Shown in pieces: positions 50,948-64,000 of a stretch of DNA of 64,000 nucleotides. Numbering within the stretch: the first letter of the stretch is position 1; the number at the start of each line of letters is the position of its first letter. Origin of the DNA: Spinacia oleracea (taxonomy: Eukaryota > Streptophyta > Magnoliopsida > Caryophyllales > Amaranthaceae). Position numbers and translations under genes: made by a program. The notes below the pieces were generated by a model that saw only the letters and a list, made by a program, of their open reading frames with translations, was not told where the DNA came from and did no database searches. Location: contig NC_079491.1 in NCBI RefSeq assembly GCF_020520425.1, positions 25,473,449 to 25,537,448 on the forward strand. The letters are read 5' to 3'.

Positions 50948-53900
50948 ATGTCTACTGATATTGATTCTTCACTCAATCCAAATTCAGCTTACTATCTCAG
51001 CAATAATGATCTTAATACTTCAAAATTGGTCAATATAGTCTTTGATGGCAAGTGCTTTAATGACTGGAAAAGATCTATGATGATAGCTTTGTCTGCTAGA
51101 AAAAAATTGTGTTTTGTTGATGGAACTTTGGATCAACCAACAGCAAACTCAGAAAATTTTAGAATCTGGAATAGGTGCAACGATTTGGTAATCTCTTGGA
51201 TGTTAGGATCTCTTGAAGTTTCAATTGCAAGAAGTGTTTAATATCTCAAAACAGCAAGAGATATCTGGTTAGATCTTGAAGAGAGATTTTGTCAGTCATC
51301 TGGTCCACAATTATTCTCAGTTCAACAGAAACTATGTGATTTGAATCAAGATGAAGATGAACAAATATCAGGATTTTTCACTAAGATCAAACTTCTTTGG
51401 GATCAACTAGATGGCTTGGATCCTTTACCATCTTGTACATGCACTGGCTGTAATTGCACTCTCACACAGAAACTTCTGAAGTCTCAACAGAATCAAAGGT
51501 TGATTCAGTTTTTGATGAAATTGAATGAGGAGTATGATCACTCTAAAAGCACTATTCTCATGATGAGTCCACTTCCAACAATCTCTAAAGCATATGGATT
51601 ATTGCTTCAAGAAGAACAGCAGAAAGAAGTTAATAGCAACAGAAATCACAACTTGGAATCTACTGTGTTCACTGCAAGAAAGTTCACTGATAATAGGCCA
51701 TATAAGTCTAACTATGGTTCTAGTTCTGGCATGCAAAACACAGGTGGAAATCAACCAAGAAACTTTACTTACAGTAGAAACAATTTATACTGTGAACATT
51801 GCAAAATGAAGAATCACACTGTTGATAAATGTTGGAAGCTACATGGCTATCCTAAGGATTTCAAAGGCAGAGGCAAAAGAGTAGCAGCAGCTGCTCAGTT
51901 AGAAGAGTTCACTGAAAAGGAAAGTCCAACTGAAGGAGATACAGGAATGGTTCATGCCACATTTTCAGAAGAACAATACAACAAGATTTTGAGCCTGCTT
52001 AACACTCAGAAAGTTGCTAATCAAGCTGAATGTTCTGGTTCTGGTTCTCTTGGTTTAGCAACTACTACTCAATTGAGAGGTACATTCTGTCTCCTTTCTA
52101 AATTTAAAGCTAAGTGGATTCTAGATAGTGGTGCAAGTGATCACATGTGTTCAGAGAAAAACATGTTCAGTAAATTAGAATCTGTTGATGATAAACAACA
52201 CACCATCACAATTCCTGATGGAACAGAATTACAGGTAACACACAAAGGTATAATTGACCTAGGAAATAATATAACACTTAGGAATGTGTTGTATGTACCA
52301 GGTTTCCAGTTCAATCTAATTAGTATTTCTCAACTCTGCAATGATATCCAGTGTTCAGTTTTATTCACACATAATGAATGTTTTGCACAGGACCTTTCCA
52401 AGAACAAGCATACTCTGCTTGGTAGATTGGACAAAGGCCTGTATTGTTTGAATGAAGAGTTGTTGGCATCTGATAGCAGTGCAATGTCACACAATTATGC
52501 CTTTTCCAGCATGGCATCTGAAGTTGAAGAAGCTAAACTTTGGCATCTTAGACTAGGACATATTTCTTTTGGCAAAATAAAGAATATCAAGAATATTAAT
52601 GTCAAAGGTTGCCTAGCTGAATGTTTTTGTCAGATTTGTCCATTAGCTAAGCAAACAAGATTCCCTTTTCCCACTAGCACTATTAAGTCAGTACAACCCT
52701 TTGATTTGTTACATGTAGATGTATGGGGGCCCTACTCTGTACTTGATTCTTCTAGATGTAATCAGTTCTTAACAATTGTGGATGATTACACTAGGATGAC
52801 TTGGACTCATTTAATGAGAAATAAAACAGATTCTGTCAAAATTATGACTGATTTCTTACTGTATGTTGAGAATCATTTTGGTTTTACAGTTAAATCAGTT
52901 AGATCAGATAATGCACCTGATTTGACAGAAGGTGCAATGAAGGAATTGTTTCTTAGCAAGGGAATTCTTCAACAGAAAAGCTGTAGTCACACACCCCAGC
53001 AAAATGGTGTGGTTGAAAGAAAGCATAAACATCTTCTTGAAACTGCAAGAGCTTTGTTTTTTCAGTCCAAACTACCTGATAAGTATTGGAGTGATTGCAT
53101 ATTAACTGCTACCTTTCTGATCAACAGAATGCCTTTAAAAAGTATCCAGTTTAGTACACCATATGAGAAGCTATTCAAACAAGCACCTGATTTATCTCAC
53201 TTGAAAGTCTTTGGATGTCTATGCTACATTACTACCTCTAAGGTCAACAGATCCAAGTTTGACCCAAGAGCAGATCCATGTGTTCTACTTGGATACCCTC
53301 CAAATCAGAAAGCTTACAAAGTTCTCAATCTCAACACAAAGAAATCAGTGATTTCCAGGGATGTTGTGTTCCATGAACACCATTTTCCTTTCCATTTCTC
53401 ACCTGATCCATCAGTTGCTTATTCCACTCAATTCTCCTTACCAAATATTACTCCTTACTCTTCAGACTTACCTGATATTTCATCACAAGATCTTGATTCT
53501 TCTAATTCTACAAACACAACTCCCTTGTCTATTTCTGTTGTTAATTCCCCCACATCTGACATCTCTTTCACTCCACCATCCTCTTCATCTTCTCCTTCTC
53601 CACCTTCTCCACCTTCTCCCCCAGCACCTAGAAAATCTACCAGAACTATCAAACCACCCTCTCATCTCAATGATTATGTTTGTCACAAACCTCCAAAGCA
53701 CTGGTGCAATCTTGTGGCTTATGACAAGTTGCCAGATCACCATAAGCTTCTCATTGCTGCACATATGGAACTGGTTGAACCTACTACATATTCTGAAGCT
53801 GCTACAGATTCAAAGTGGTTAGATGCAATGGATAAAGAAATCAGTGCATTGCAACATAACAAAACCTGGGATTATGTCCTATTGCCTAAAGGAAAGAAGG

Positions 53901-55447
53901 CCATTGGATGTAAATGGGTCTACAGGATCAAAAAGAATGCAGATGGCTCAGTTGAAAGATACAAAGCCAGATTGGTTGCAAAGGGGTTCACACAAAAATA
54001 TGGTATTGACTACCATGAAACATTCTCTCCTGTTGTCAAAATGGCCACTGTGAGGTGTCTAATTAGCTTAGCTGCCAGCAAACATTGGAAACTTTTCCAG
54101 TTAGACATTAACAATGCCTTTCTTCATGGCACTCTTGAGGAAGAAGTATACATGAAGGTTCCTGAAGGTGTTTCAGCTCCTAATGGTTATGTCTGTAAGC
54201 TCAATAAATCTCTTTATGGTCTTAAGCAAGCTTCAAGGCAATGGTTTGCTAGGCTTCACTGTGAGCTCAAGTCCCAAGGGTACATACAATCAAAGAATGA
54301 TTATTCTCTTTTCATCAAACATGATTCTGCAGACATTACAGTGGTGGCTGTCTATGTTGATGATATTATCATCACAGGCTCTAATGAAGCTACAATAAAG
54401 GCTCTTAAACAACATCTACATAATACTTTTAGTATTAAAGATCTAGGGATCCTAAATTTCTTCCTTGGAATTGAAGTTAGTCAGACATCTGATGGATACA
54501 TTTTAACACAGAAGAAGTATACAAAAGAGCTTCTCCATGATTGTGAATGGGATTTATCTAAACCTACTGTCACTCCTTTTCCTCTTAACATGAAGCTGAC
54601 AACAGATGGTGAACAATATTTCAATGCAGAATTGTATAGATGCTATGTGGGAAAGTTGAACTTTCTTACTCACACTAGACCTGACATATCTTTTGCTGTT
54701 CAATCCCTAAGCCAGTTCATGCATTCTCCCACTTTGCAGCATGTTGATGCACTCATTCATACTCTAAAATATATCAAAGGGACTGCTGGCCAAGGTATTT
54801 TGTTGAGAGCTACAGATCAGCTCACTCTTCAGGCATATTCTGACTCTGATTGGGCTTCTTGTCCAACTACAAGAAGATCTGTAACTGGTTACATTCTTCT
54901 GTTGGGCAATTCACCTATAAGTTGGAAGTCTAAAAAGCAATCTACTATCTCCAAGAGCTCTTCTGAAGCAGAATATAGAGCCATGTCACAGGCTGCAGGA
55001 GAAGTTACATGGGTTGTCAGATTACTAGAGGAGCTTGGTGTTCACAATCTCAAACCAATTGAGCTTCACTGTGACAACCAATCAGCAATTCATATTGCAA
55101 GCAACCCAATCTTTCATGAACGAACTAAACATATTGAGGTGGATTGCCATTTCACCAGGGACAAGATCCTAGAAGGTCTTCTTCAGTTAAGTTATTTGCC
55201 TACTAAGAATCAACTGGCTGATATATTCACAAAGATCTTACCAAGTGCTCAACACAGGCAATTGTCTACCAAACTTGGCATGATCAATGTCTCTCCCATG
55301 CCTAGTTTGAGGGGGGGTGTTGGTATTCAGCATGGTATTCAGCCTTGCACCACACGAGCAAACAACATATCACAGCAAAGCAAAACAAGCAGCAACAACC
55401 TTGTGCACACAATGATCAACTCAACAACTTCTAGAAGCAGTGGCTAA
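50948..55447 (+). pseudogene. Ty1/copia gag-pol (copy B), one nonsense codon
   Basis: About 1,500-codon polyprotein starting MSTDIDSSLN. The N-terminal gag resembles the Retrotran_gag_3 type. Then a CCHC knuckle (CEHCKMKNHTVDKC), protease (WILDSGASDHMC), integrase (HLRLGH.. finger; [25 protein letters not shown]), reverse transcriptase (KWVYRIKKNADGSVERYKAR, VYVDDIII) and RNase H. TAA at 51239-51241 interrupts gag (SIARSV*YLKTARDIW); the frame resumes unchanged, and this is the only lesion I find. The frame ends inside the 3' LTR, 43 codons past its start. With identical LTRs this copy is very young; it could be mobilised only by supplied proteins or if the stop is read through. Confidence 0.92.
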
Positions 55448-55718
55448 CTGATTCCCTAGATTTAAGGAAGGTTGTTAGAGTTGTTAGAGCTGTTAGTTGA
55501 TGATCTATTTATGCAATAAACTGAGAATGATGAGCTGTACATTTAGAGTGTTTTGATTGGTGGAAACACCTCATAGAAGTTAGCATACAGATTGTATAAA
55601 TGTAGTTCTTGCTGTAATTATTCGAATTCATTCAATGAAATAATATCTTCATTCTTCTTAAGCATTTTCTCTCTAATTCTCTCAAGAAGTTTTCATCCTA
55701 AAGAGGTGAAAACTGACA
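55318..55718 (+). repeat. 3' LTR of copia copy B
   Basis: 401 bp, preceded by polypurine tract TTTGAGGGGGGG. Followed by CA and then GGCAT. Confidence 0.95.
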
Positions 55719-55898
55719 CAGGCATTATCAACAAAACGTCAAAACTTGAGCAATTAAGAATATCAAATCAAAGTTTTGAAGTAAATATAATCGTTAACGA
55801 CATATGAAAGCTCATGATACAAGATTACAAGTTTAAACACTTGTTATTTCCCCCTTATTTCACTAGAATATAATCAATCACAAAGTATGCCGTATTCC
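55719..55898. other. Junction and PRX-C 3' flank
   Basis: CA (55719-55720) may be the last two bases of the interrupted gypsy LTR and GGCAT (55721-55725) its target duplication. The rest is probably 3' UTR of PRX-C (minus strand). Confidence 0.5.
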
Positions 55899-59068
<3,170 letters not shown>

Positions 59069-59130
59069 TAATGCTAATTAATTTAAAATATGTGGTTGAA
59101 TTTATTTTTTTAATGGTGATGGGGGGCATC

Positions 59131-59140
59131 TATATATATA
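59131..59140 (-). promoter_or_regulatory. Putative TATA box of PRX-C
   Basis: TATATATATA on the minus strand, 63-72 bp upstream of the PRX-C ATG, leaving room for a 30-40-nt leader. Confidence 0.5.
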
Positions 59141-59526
59141 CACGAGTGACAACACGTACAAAATGTGAAATGTTCCCGTCAATATTAATTGCACAAGAAT
59201 TCTTGGTTGAAAAAGTGTCAACACGAACTTTCGTAGAACAGTAGAAATGGACAAGTCACGAGATGATCAAACATGTACGTACTGGAGTATTTGGAACACG
59301 ACATTGCTTTTGAAATTGTAATCCACTACTCCCTCTGTATTTAGTTAAGGGATACACTTGCTTTTTCCGGACGTATTTATTTAAGAGATACACTTGCTAT
59401 TTTTAGTAACTTATCAACCCCTTCATCTAATTAAATGGAGTAATATATCTACACCCCACCCCCACTCCCTTACATGATCCCCACTTGTTTTTCTTATTAA
59501 AATATCTACTCAACCCTACTTGTTTT
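59141..59526. other. PRX-C upstream region
   Basis: Presumed promoter-distal DNA between PRX-C and the next copia element. It contains a Stowaway-like terminus (TACTCCCTCTGTATTTAGTT, 59329-59348) without a matching second end and a duplicated GATACACTTGCT unit (59350 and 59391). Confidence 0.5.
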
Positions 59527-59808
59527 TGTTGAGTTAAGCTTGAATATCAAGTCATCTTAAAGATAAAGACTTGGAATATTATTAGGAGTAATCTAATAAT
59601 ATGTTAAGAGAGAATCTAGGAGATATCTAGATTAAGAAGGTTTCCTATTTGTGTTAGGATTTGAGTTTTTGCGTTTTCTATAAGGAGGAACCAAATTTGT
59701 GGTTCAACTTATGAGATTGTGATTCAAAGGGTTTTGAGAGATTTTCCCTTTAATAACAAGAGAGGTATTCTTGTTCTTAATTTGAGTTCATAATATTCTG
59801 GTTTATAT
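59527..59808 (+). repeat. 5' LTR of Ty1/copia element (approximate)
   Basis: Starts TGTTGAGTTAAGC and runs to just before the primer binding site. The boundaries are inferred from TG at the left and the primer site at the right; the 3' LTR lies outside the window, and the end is not an obvious CA. Confidence 0.55.
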
Positions 59809-59809
59809 T

Positions 59810-59821
59810 TGGTATCAGAGC
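59810..59821 (+). other. Primer binding site (tRNA-iMet)
   Basis: TGGTATCAGAGC, 65 bp upstream of the gag ATG. Confidence 0.93.
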
Positions 59822-59885
59822 AAGCAAACGATCAAACACAGAGAAAGCAAAAAAAAAACTCTGTTTTCGTCGTTAACAGAACGAG

Positions 59886-62800
59886 ATGGCTGGTGGTGAA
59901 GATACTGACAAAAAAACGGTAGATGGGATTGGATCTTCCTCAATCAAATGTCCAATGTTAAACTCAACCAATTATACGGTGTGGGCTATGCGGATGAAAA
60001 TTCTGTTGAAGGTTCATAAAGCTTGGAAGGTTGTTGAAACAGGGATTGATGAAAACGACAAAAACGACATCGCTATTGCCTTGATCGCACAATCAATACC
60101 CGAAGCTTTAATTCTCCAAGTTGGTGAAGCAGAAAAAGCAAAAGCAATCTGGGAAGCCATTAAAGCTCGACACCTTGGAGCTGACAGAGTAAAGGAAGCA
60201 CGTTTGCAAACATTAATGGCTGAATTTGATAGATTGAAGATGAAGGAAACAGACAGAATTGATGATTTTGTGGGAAAATTGTCTGAAATAACTTCAAAAT
60301 CATTGGCTCTTGGGGCAGAGATCGAAGAACCTAAGGTCGTAAAGAAGTTCCTATCCAGCCTTCCTCCAAGAAAGTATATTCAGATCGTGGCTTCGCTGGA
60401 ACAGGTACTTGACCTAAAGAAAACAAGTTTTGAAGATATAATTGGGAGAATCAAAGCCTATGAGGAACGAATCCAAATCGTAGAAGATGAAATCGACAAT
60501 GACGATCAAAGCAAACTTATGTTTGCTAATTCTGAATCACGACAAGAACAAGGATTTCGTCCAAATTATGGTAACGGAGGAAGAGGACGATGGGGTCGTT
60601 CAAACTGGAGAGGAAGAGGCCGAGGAAGATTTGGGAGTTTTCAAGGCTATAGGCAAGAACGGGATAAAGAATACGAAGCAAGCGTAACATGTTATAGATG
60701 TGACAAAAAGGGACACTTTGCTTCGCATTGCCCGGATAGACTCTTGAAATTGCAAGAAGCTATGGAGAAGAAGAGCGAAGTTGATGAAACACAAGAAGCT
60801 GATGACTTAATGATGCATGAGATAGTATATCTAAACGAGAAGAAAGTGAAACCAAGCAATTTTGAGAGCAGCCTGGACACTAAGAACGTATGGTACCTTG
60901 ATAATGGAGCAAGCAACCACATGACGGGAAATAGATCGTTTTTCTTGTCAATTGATGAAACAATCTATGGGAAAGTAAGGTTTGGTGATGATTCTCGCAT
61001 AGATATTAAAGGAAAAGGATCAATCAAATTTCTTTTCAACAATGGAGAAAAGAAAATCCTTCATAATGTCTACTACATACCAAAATTAAAAAGCAATATT
61101 ATCAGTCTTGGACAAGCAACTGAAGCTGGCTGTGAGGTACGTATGAAGGAGGACATTCTGACTTTGTATGATAAGAATGAGCAGATGTTGGTGAGAACAA
61201 CAAGGTCCAGAAATCGACTATACAAAGTGGTTCTTGAGGTTGAAGAGATCAAGCTACTTCAGGCTGTATCCTTGAGTGAATCAACTAAGTGGCATGCAAG
61301 ATTGGGTCACATAGGAGTCGATACAATGAAGACAATGATTAGTAAGGATCTAGTCAGAGGAATACCAAAGATAACTTGTGAGAAAGAAACCTGCAAGGCG
61401 TGTCTCCTCGGGAAACAAACAAGACAGCCATTCCCTTCTACAACCTCATATCGTGCAAGTAGACCTCTAGAGCTCATTCATGGAGATCTCTGTGGTCCAA
61501 TTACACCATGCACACCATCACATAAAAGGTATATTTTTGTGTTGATTGATGACCATTCTCGATACATGTGGACCATACTGCTCAAAGAAAAGAGTGAAGC
61601 GCTCGAAAAATTTAAGAGATTCAAGATTCTAGTTGAAAAAGAATCGAATAATATGATTCAAACGTTCCGTACGGACAGAGGCGGAGAGTTCACTTCTTCT
61701 GAATTTCAGGATTTCTGCGAGAAACACGGGATCAAAAGGCACTTGACAGCTCCCTACTCACCTCAACAGAACGGTGTAGTAGAAAGAAGGAACAGAACGT
61801 TAATGGAGATGACCAGGAGCATCTTGAAACACATGAATATACCACACTATTTGTGGGGAGAAGCAGTGAGACATGCCACTTACCTGATCAACAGAGTAGC
61901 CACACGATCCTTGGAAAAGAGACAAACGCCATACGAAGCTCTTAAAGGAACTAAGCCCAACATTGAACATCTCAGGATATTTGGGTGTATTTGTTACGCT
62001 AAAACAGAGAGTGTGGGAAGAAGAAAGCTTGACGATCGATCTCGAATGCTGGTCCATCTAGGAACAGAACCAGGATCAAAGGCTTATCGCCTATTAGATC
62101 CAAAGAATCGAAGAATCATTGTTAGTAGAGATGTCATCTTTGACGAAAACAAGAGCTGGAGGTGGAACTGTTCTGAAATCGAGAAAAACACGAAACCACA
62201 AAAGATGACTATTACGTTCTTGGATCAATTTGGAAACAATGGATTGCGAGGAAACGAGAATCTGGAGACAATAGAAAATCAAGAGGAGAGTGAAAATCAA
62301 AATCATGACGATGAGGATTTATCATCAGTAGATGAAGATGATAATGATGAGGAAGAAGACCAAGCTCAACCAACTCTCAGATTTTCGACAAGACCTCGTA
62401 AACAACCTGATTATCTAAAGGATTATGTGTGTCTTGTCGAAAACGAAGGAGAACGTCTACTAATGATGATTAACGATGAACCATGGAGTTTTAACGAAGC
62501 AAAAGAGTCAAAATACTGGATGTTGGCATGTGAAGATGAACTCTGCTCCATAGAAAAGAATCGAACATGGGATTTAGTTGATTTACCAATGGGAGCTAAA
62601 GCCATAGGTCTGAAATGGGTGTTCAAAATTAAGAGAAACCCGGATAGAAGCATAAACAAATACAAGGCAAGGCTAGTTGCGAAAGGATATGTACAGAGAC
62701 ATGGCATCGATTTTGAAGAAGTTTTCGCTCCTGTTGCACGAATCGAAACCATCAGATTCATCATTGGCATCGCAGCTTCGAATAATTGGGAGGTTCATCA

Positions 62801-64000
62801 TCTTGACGTTAAAACAACATTCCTCAATGGAGAGTTGAAAGAAGTGGTTTATGTAACTCAACCGGAAGGTTTTGAAGTGAAAGGAAGTGAGAATAAGGTC
62901 TACAAGCTACACAAGGCACTCTATGGGCTTAAACAAGCACCTAGAGCATGGAATGAAAAGCTCAATCAGACTTTAAAGGGACTAAGTTTTGTTAAGTGCT
63001 CTAAGGAACCGTCGTTATATCGAAAGGAAATAAAAGGACATCTTCTGATTGTGGTTGTATACGTTGATGACTTTTTGGTGACTGGTTCTAACATGGAGAT
63101 GATCATTGATTTCAAGAAGGAGATGAGCTTAAAATTTGAGATGAGTGACTTGGGAAAGCTTACTTATTATCTAGGCATCGAAGTAATGCAGCACAAGGGA
63201 TGTATAAGTCTGAATCAGAGTCGATATGCACTCAAGATACTAGAGGAAGCAGGAATGAGTAGCTGTAACGCAACACAAACGCCAATGGATTCGAATGTAC
63301 GTTTGTCAAGAGACACGACTGAACCAGGCATCGATGAGACAGAGTATAGGCGACGAATTGGCTGTCTACGTTACCTCTTACATACGAGACCTGATCTTTC
63401 GTTTGCTGTTGGAGTCCTTAGTCGTTACATGCATAAACCGAAGGAATCACATGGAAATGCTTTGAAGGAAGTGCTGAGATATTTGCGCGGTACTTTGGAT
63501 TATGGACTTGTGTTTAGAGGAAAGAGCAACTCCGGTCTAATAGGTTACAGCGACAGCAGCCACAATGTAGATGTGGATGATGGGAAAAGCACTACTGGAC
63601 ATGTATTTTACTTCAATGACTGTCCTATCACATGGTGCTCACAAAAGCAGGAAACAGTGGCTTTATCTTCTTGCGAAGCTGAATTCATGGCAGCCACAGA
63701 AGCAGCAAAACAAGCCATTTGGCTCCAAGAGCTATTCGCTGAAGTAACAGGAAAAGAATGTGAAAAAGTAACCATGAGGATCGATAACAAGTCTGCAATT
63801 GCACTCACGAAAAACCCTGTTTTTCATGGACGAAGTAAGCATATTCATACGAGATACCATTTCATTCGTGACTGCGTTGAAAAAGAGGTGATAGAAGTGG
63901 AGCATGTTCCGGGTAATGAACAAAGAGCTGATATTCTGACTAAGGCTCTTGGGAGGATCAAGTTTAAAGAAATGAGAGATCTCATTGGAGTTAAAGTTGT
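59886..64000 (+). CDS. Ty1/copia gag-pol, open frame running off the window
   Basis: One uninterrupted frame of 1,371 codons, beginning [10 protein letters not shown]. Domains: gag (UBN2-like, [20 protein letters not shown]), an RG-rich basic stretch, a CCHC knuckle ([14 protein letters not shown]), protease ([13 protein letters not shown]), integrase (KWHARLGH finger; [26 protein letters not shown]), reverse transcriptase ([29 protein letters not shown]) and RNase H ([44 protein letters not shown]). The usual LDVKTAFLNG is [10 protein letters not shown] here; otherwise no damaged motif is seen. The 3' end of pol and the 3' LTR are outside the window. This is the only retroelement in the window whose visible reading frame has no stop or frameshift, so it is a candidate for an active copy. 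Confidence 0.93.
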   Translation, partial: MAGGEDTDKKTVDGIGSSSIKCPMLNSTNYTVWAMRMKILLKVHKAWKVVETGIDENDKNDIAIALIAQSIPEALILQVGEAEKAKAIWEAIKARHLGADRVKEARLQTLMAEFDRLKMKETDRIDDFVGKLSEITSKSLALGAEIEEPKVVKKFLSSLPPRKYIQIVASLEQVLDLKKTSFEDIIGRIKAYEERIQIVEDEIDNDDQSKLMFANSESRQEQGFRPNYGNGGRGRWGRSNWRGRGRGRFGSFQGYRQERDKEYEASVTCYRCDKKGHFASHCPDRLLKLQEAMEKKSEVDETQEADDLMMHEIVYLNEKKVKPSNFESSLDTKNVWYLDNGASNHMTGNRSFFLSIDETIYGKVRFGDDSRIDIKGKGSIKFLFNNGEKKILHNVYYIPKLKSNIISLGQATEAGCEVRMKEDILTLYDKNEQMLVRTTRSRNRLYKVVLEVEEIKLLQAVSLSESTKWHARLGHIGVDTMKTMISKDLVRGIPKITCEKETCKACLLGKQTRQPFPSTTSYRASRPLELIHGDLCGPITPCTPSHKRYIFVLIDDHSRYMWTILLKEKSEALEKFKRFKILVEKESNNMIQTFRTDRGGEFTSSEFQDFCEKHGIKRHLTAPYSPQQNGVVERRNRTLMEMTRSILKHMNIPHYLWGEAVRHATYLINRVATRSLEKRQTPYEALKGTKPNIEHLRIFGCICYAKTESVGRRKLDDRSRMLVHLGTEPGSKAYRLLDPKNRRIIVSRDVIFDENKSWRWNCSEIEKNTKPQKMTITFLDQFGNNGLRGNENLETIENQEESENQNHDDEDLSSVDEDDNDEEEDQAQPTLRFSTRPRKQPDYLKDYVCLVENEGERLLMMINDEPWSFNEAKESKYWMLACEDELCSIEKNRTWDLVDLPMGAKAIGLKWVFKIKRNPDRSINKYKARLVAKGYVQRHGIDFEEVFAPVARIETIRFIIGIAASNNWEVHHLDVKTTFLNGELKEVVYVTQPEGFEVKGSENKVYKLHKALYGLKQAPRAWNEKLNQTLKGLSFVKCSKEPSLYRKEIKGHLLIVVVYVDDFLVTGSNMEMIIDFKKEMSLKFEMSDLGKLTYYLGIEVMQHKGCISLNQSRYALKILEEAGMSSCNATQTPMDSNVRLSRDTTEPGIDETEYRRRIGCLRYLLHTRPDLSFAVGVLSRYMHKPKESHGNALKEVLRYLRGTLDYGLVFRGKSNSGLIGYSDSSHNVDVDDGKSTTGHVFYFNDCPITWCSQKQETVALSSCEAEFMAATEAAKQAIWLQELFAEVTGKECEKVTMRIDNKSAIALTKNPVFHGRSKHIHTRYHFIRDCVEKEVIEVEHVPGNEQRADILTKALGRIKFKEMRDLIGVKV

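Overview
This window is nuclear DNA of a flowering plant. The evidence is class III (secretory) peroxidase genes with the standard four-exon plant structure and GT-AG introns, Ty1/copia elements primed by initiator Met tRNA, Ty3/gypsy elements of the plant-specific Tat type, and many plant MITE families. The palindromic ACGGAGTACTCCGT-type pieces and overall AT richness are reminiscent of Caryophyllales such as spinach or beet, but that is only an impression. There is no prokaryotic or organellar signal, no RNA gene and no CRISPR array.

The host genes are three class III peroxidase paralogs with identical splice phases. PRX-A (6571-8761, +) is intact and encodes 327 aa. PRX-B (26943-42439, +) has good exons, but its last exon is split by an 11.77-kb retrotransposon. 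PRX-C (59068-55899, -) is intact, encodes 349 aa, and ends in an extra hydrophobic C-terminal tail resembling the vacuolar-sorting tail of horseradish peroxidase.

Everything else is transposable-element DNA. Region by region: 1-6570 holds a 7-bp AT satellite, degenerate Helitron-like repeats and a Mutator-type MITE close to PRX-A. 9098-18134 is a decayed Ty1/copia element on the minus strand (one LTR, gag-pol with two frameshifts and three stops, tRNA-iMet primer site). 18135-25625 holds a CACTA-type terminus, a Helitron-like element and an internally deleted hAT element that keeps a transposase remnant. 25812-28263 has two copies of one hAT-type MITE in opposite orientation around PRX-B exon 1. 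30604-42373 is a young Tat-lineage gypsy element (559-bp LTRs, about 4 differences) inside PRX-B exon 4. 42865-43980 has two PIF/Harbinger-type MITEs. 44166-55720 is a composite: a deleted Tat element joined to a tandem pair of Ty1/copia copies sharing an LTR, all inside one apparent 5-bp target duplication (GGCAT). 59527-64000 is the 5' part of another Ty1/copia element whose gag-pol frame is open to the window edge.

The most interesting elements of structure are: the intron-containing antisense gene carried by both Tat elements; the polypurine tract duplicated inside the LTR of the young Tat element; a GCATCGGAGGG-type motif shared in sense orientation by three retroelements of two superfamilies; and the inverted MITE pair that brackets the promoter and first exon of PRX-B.
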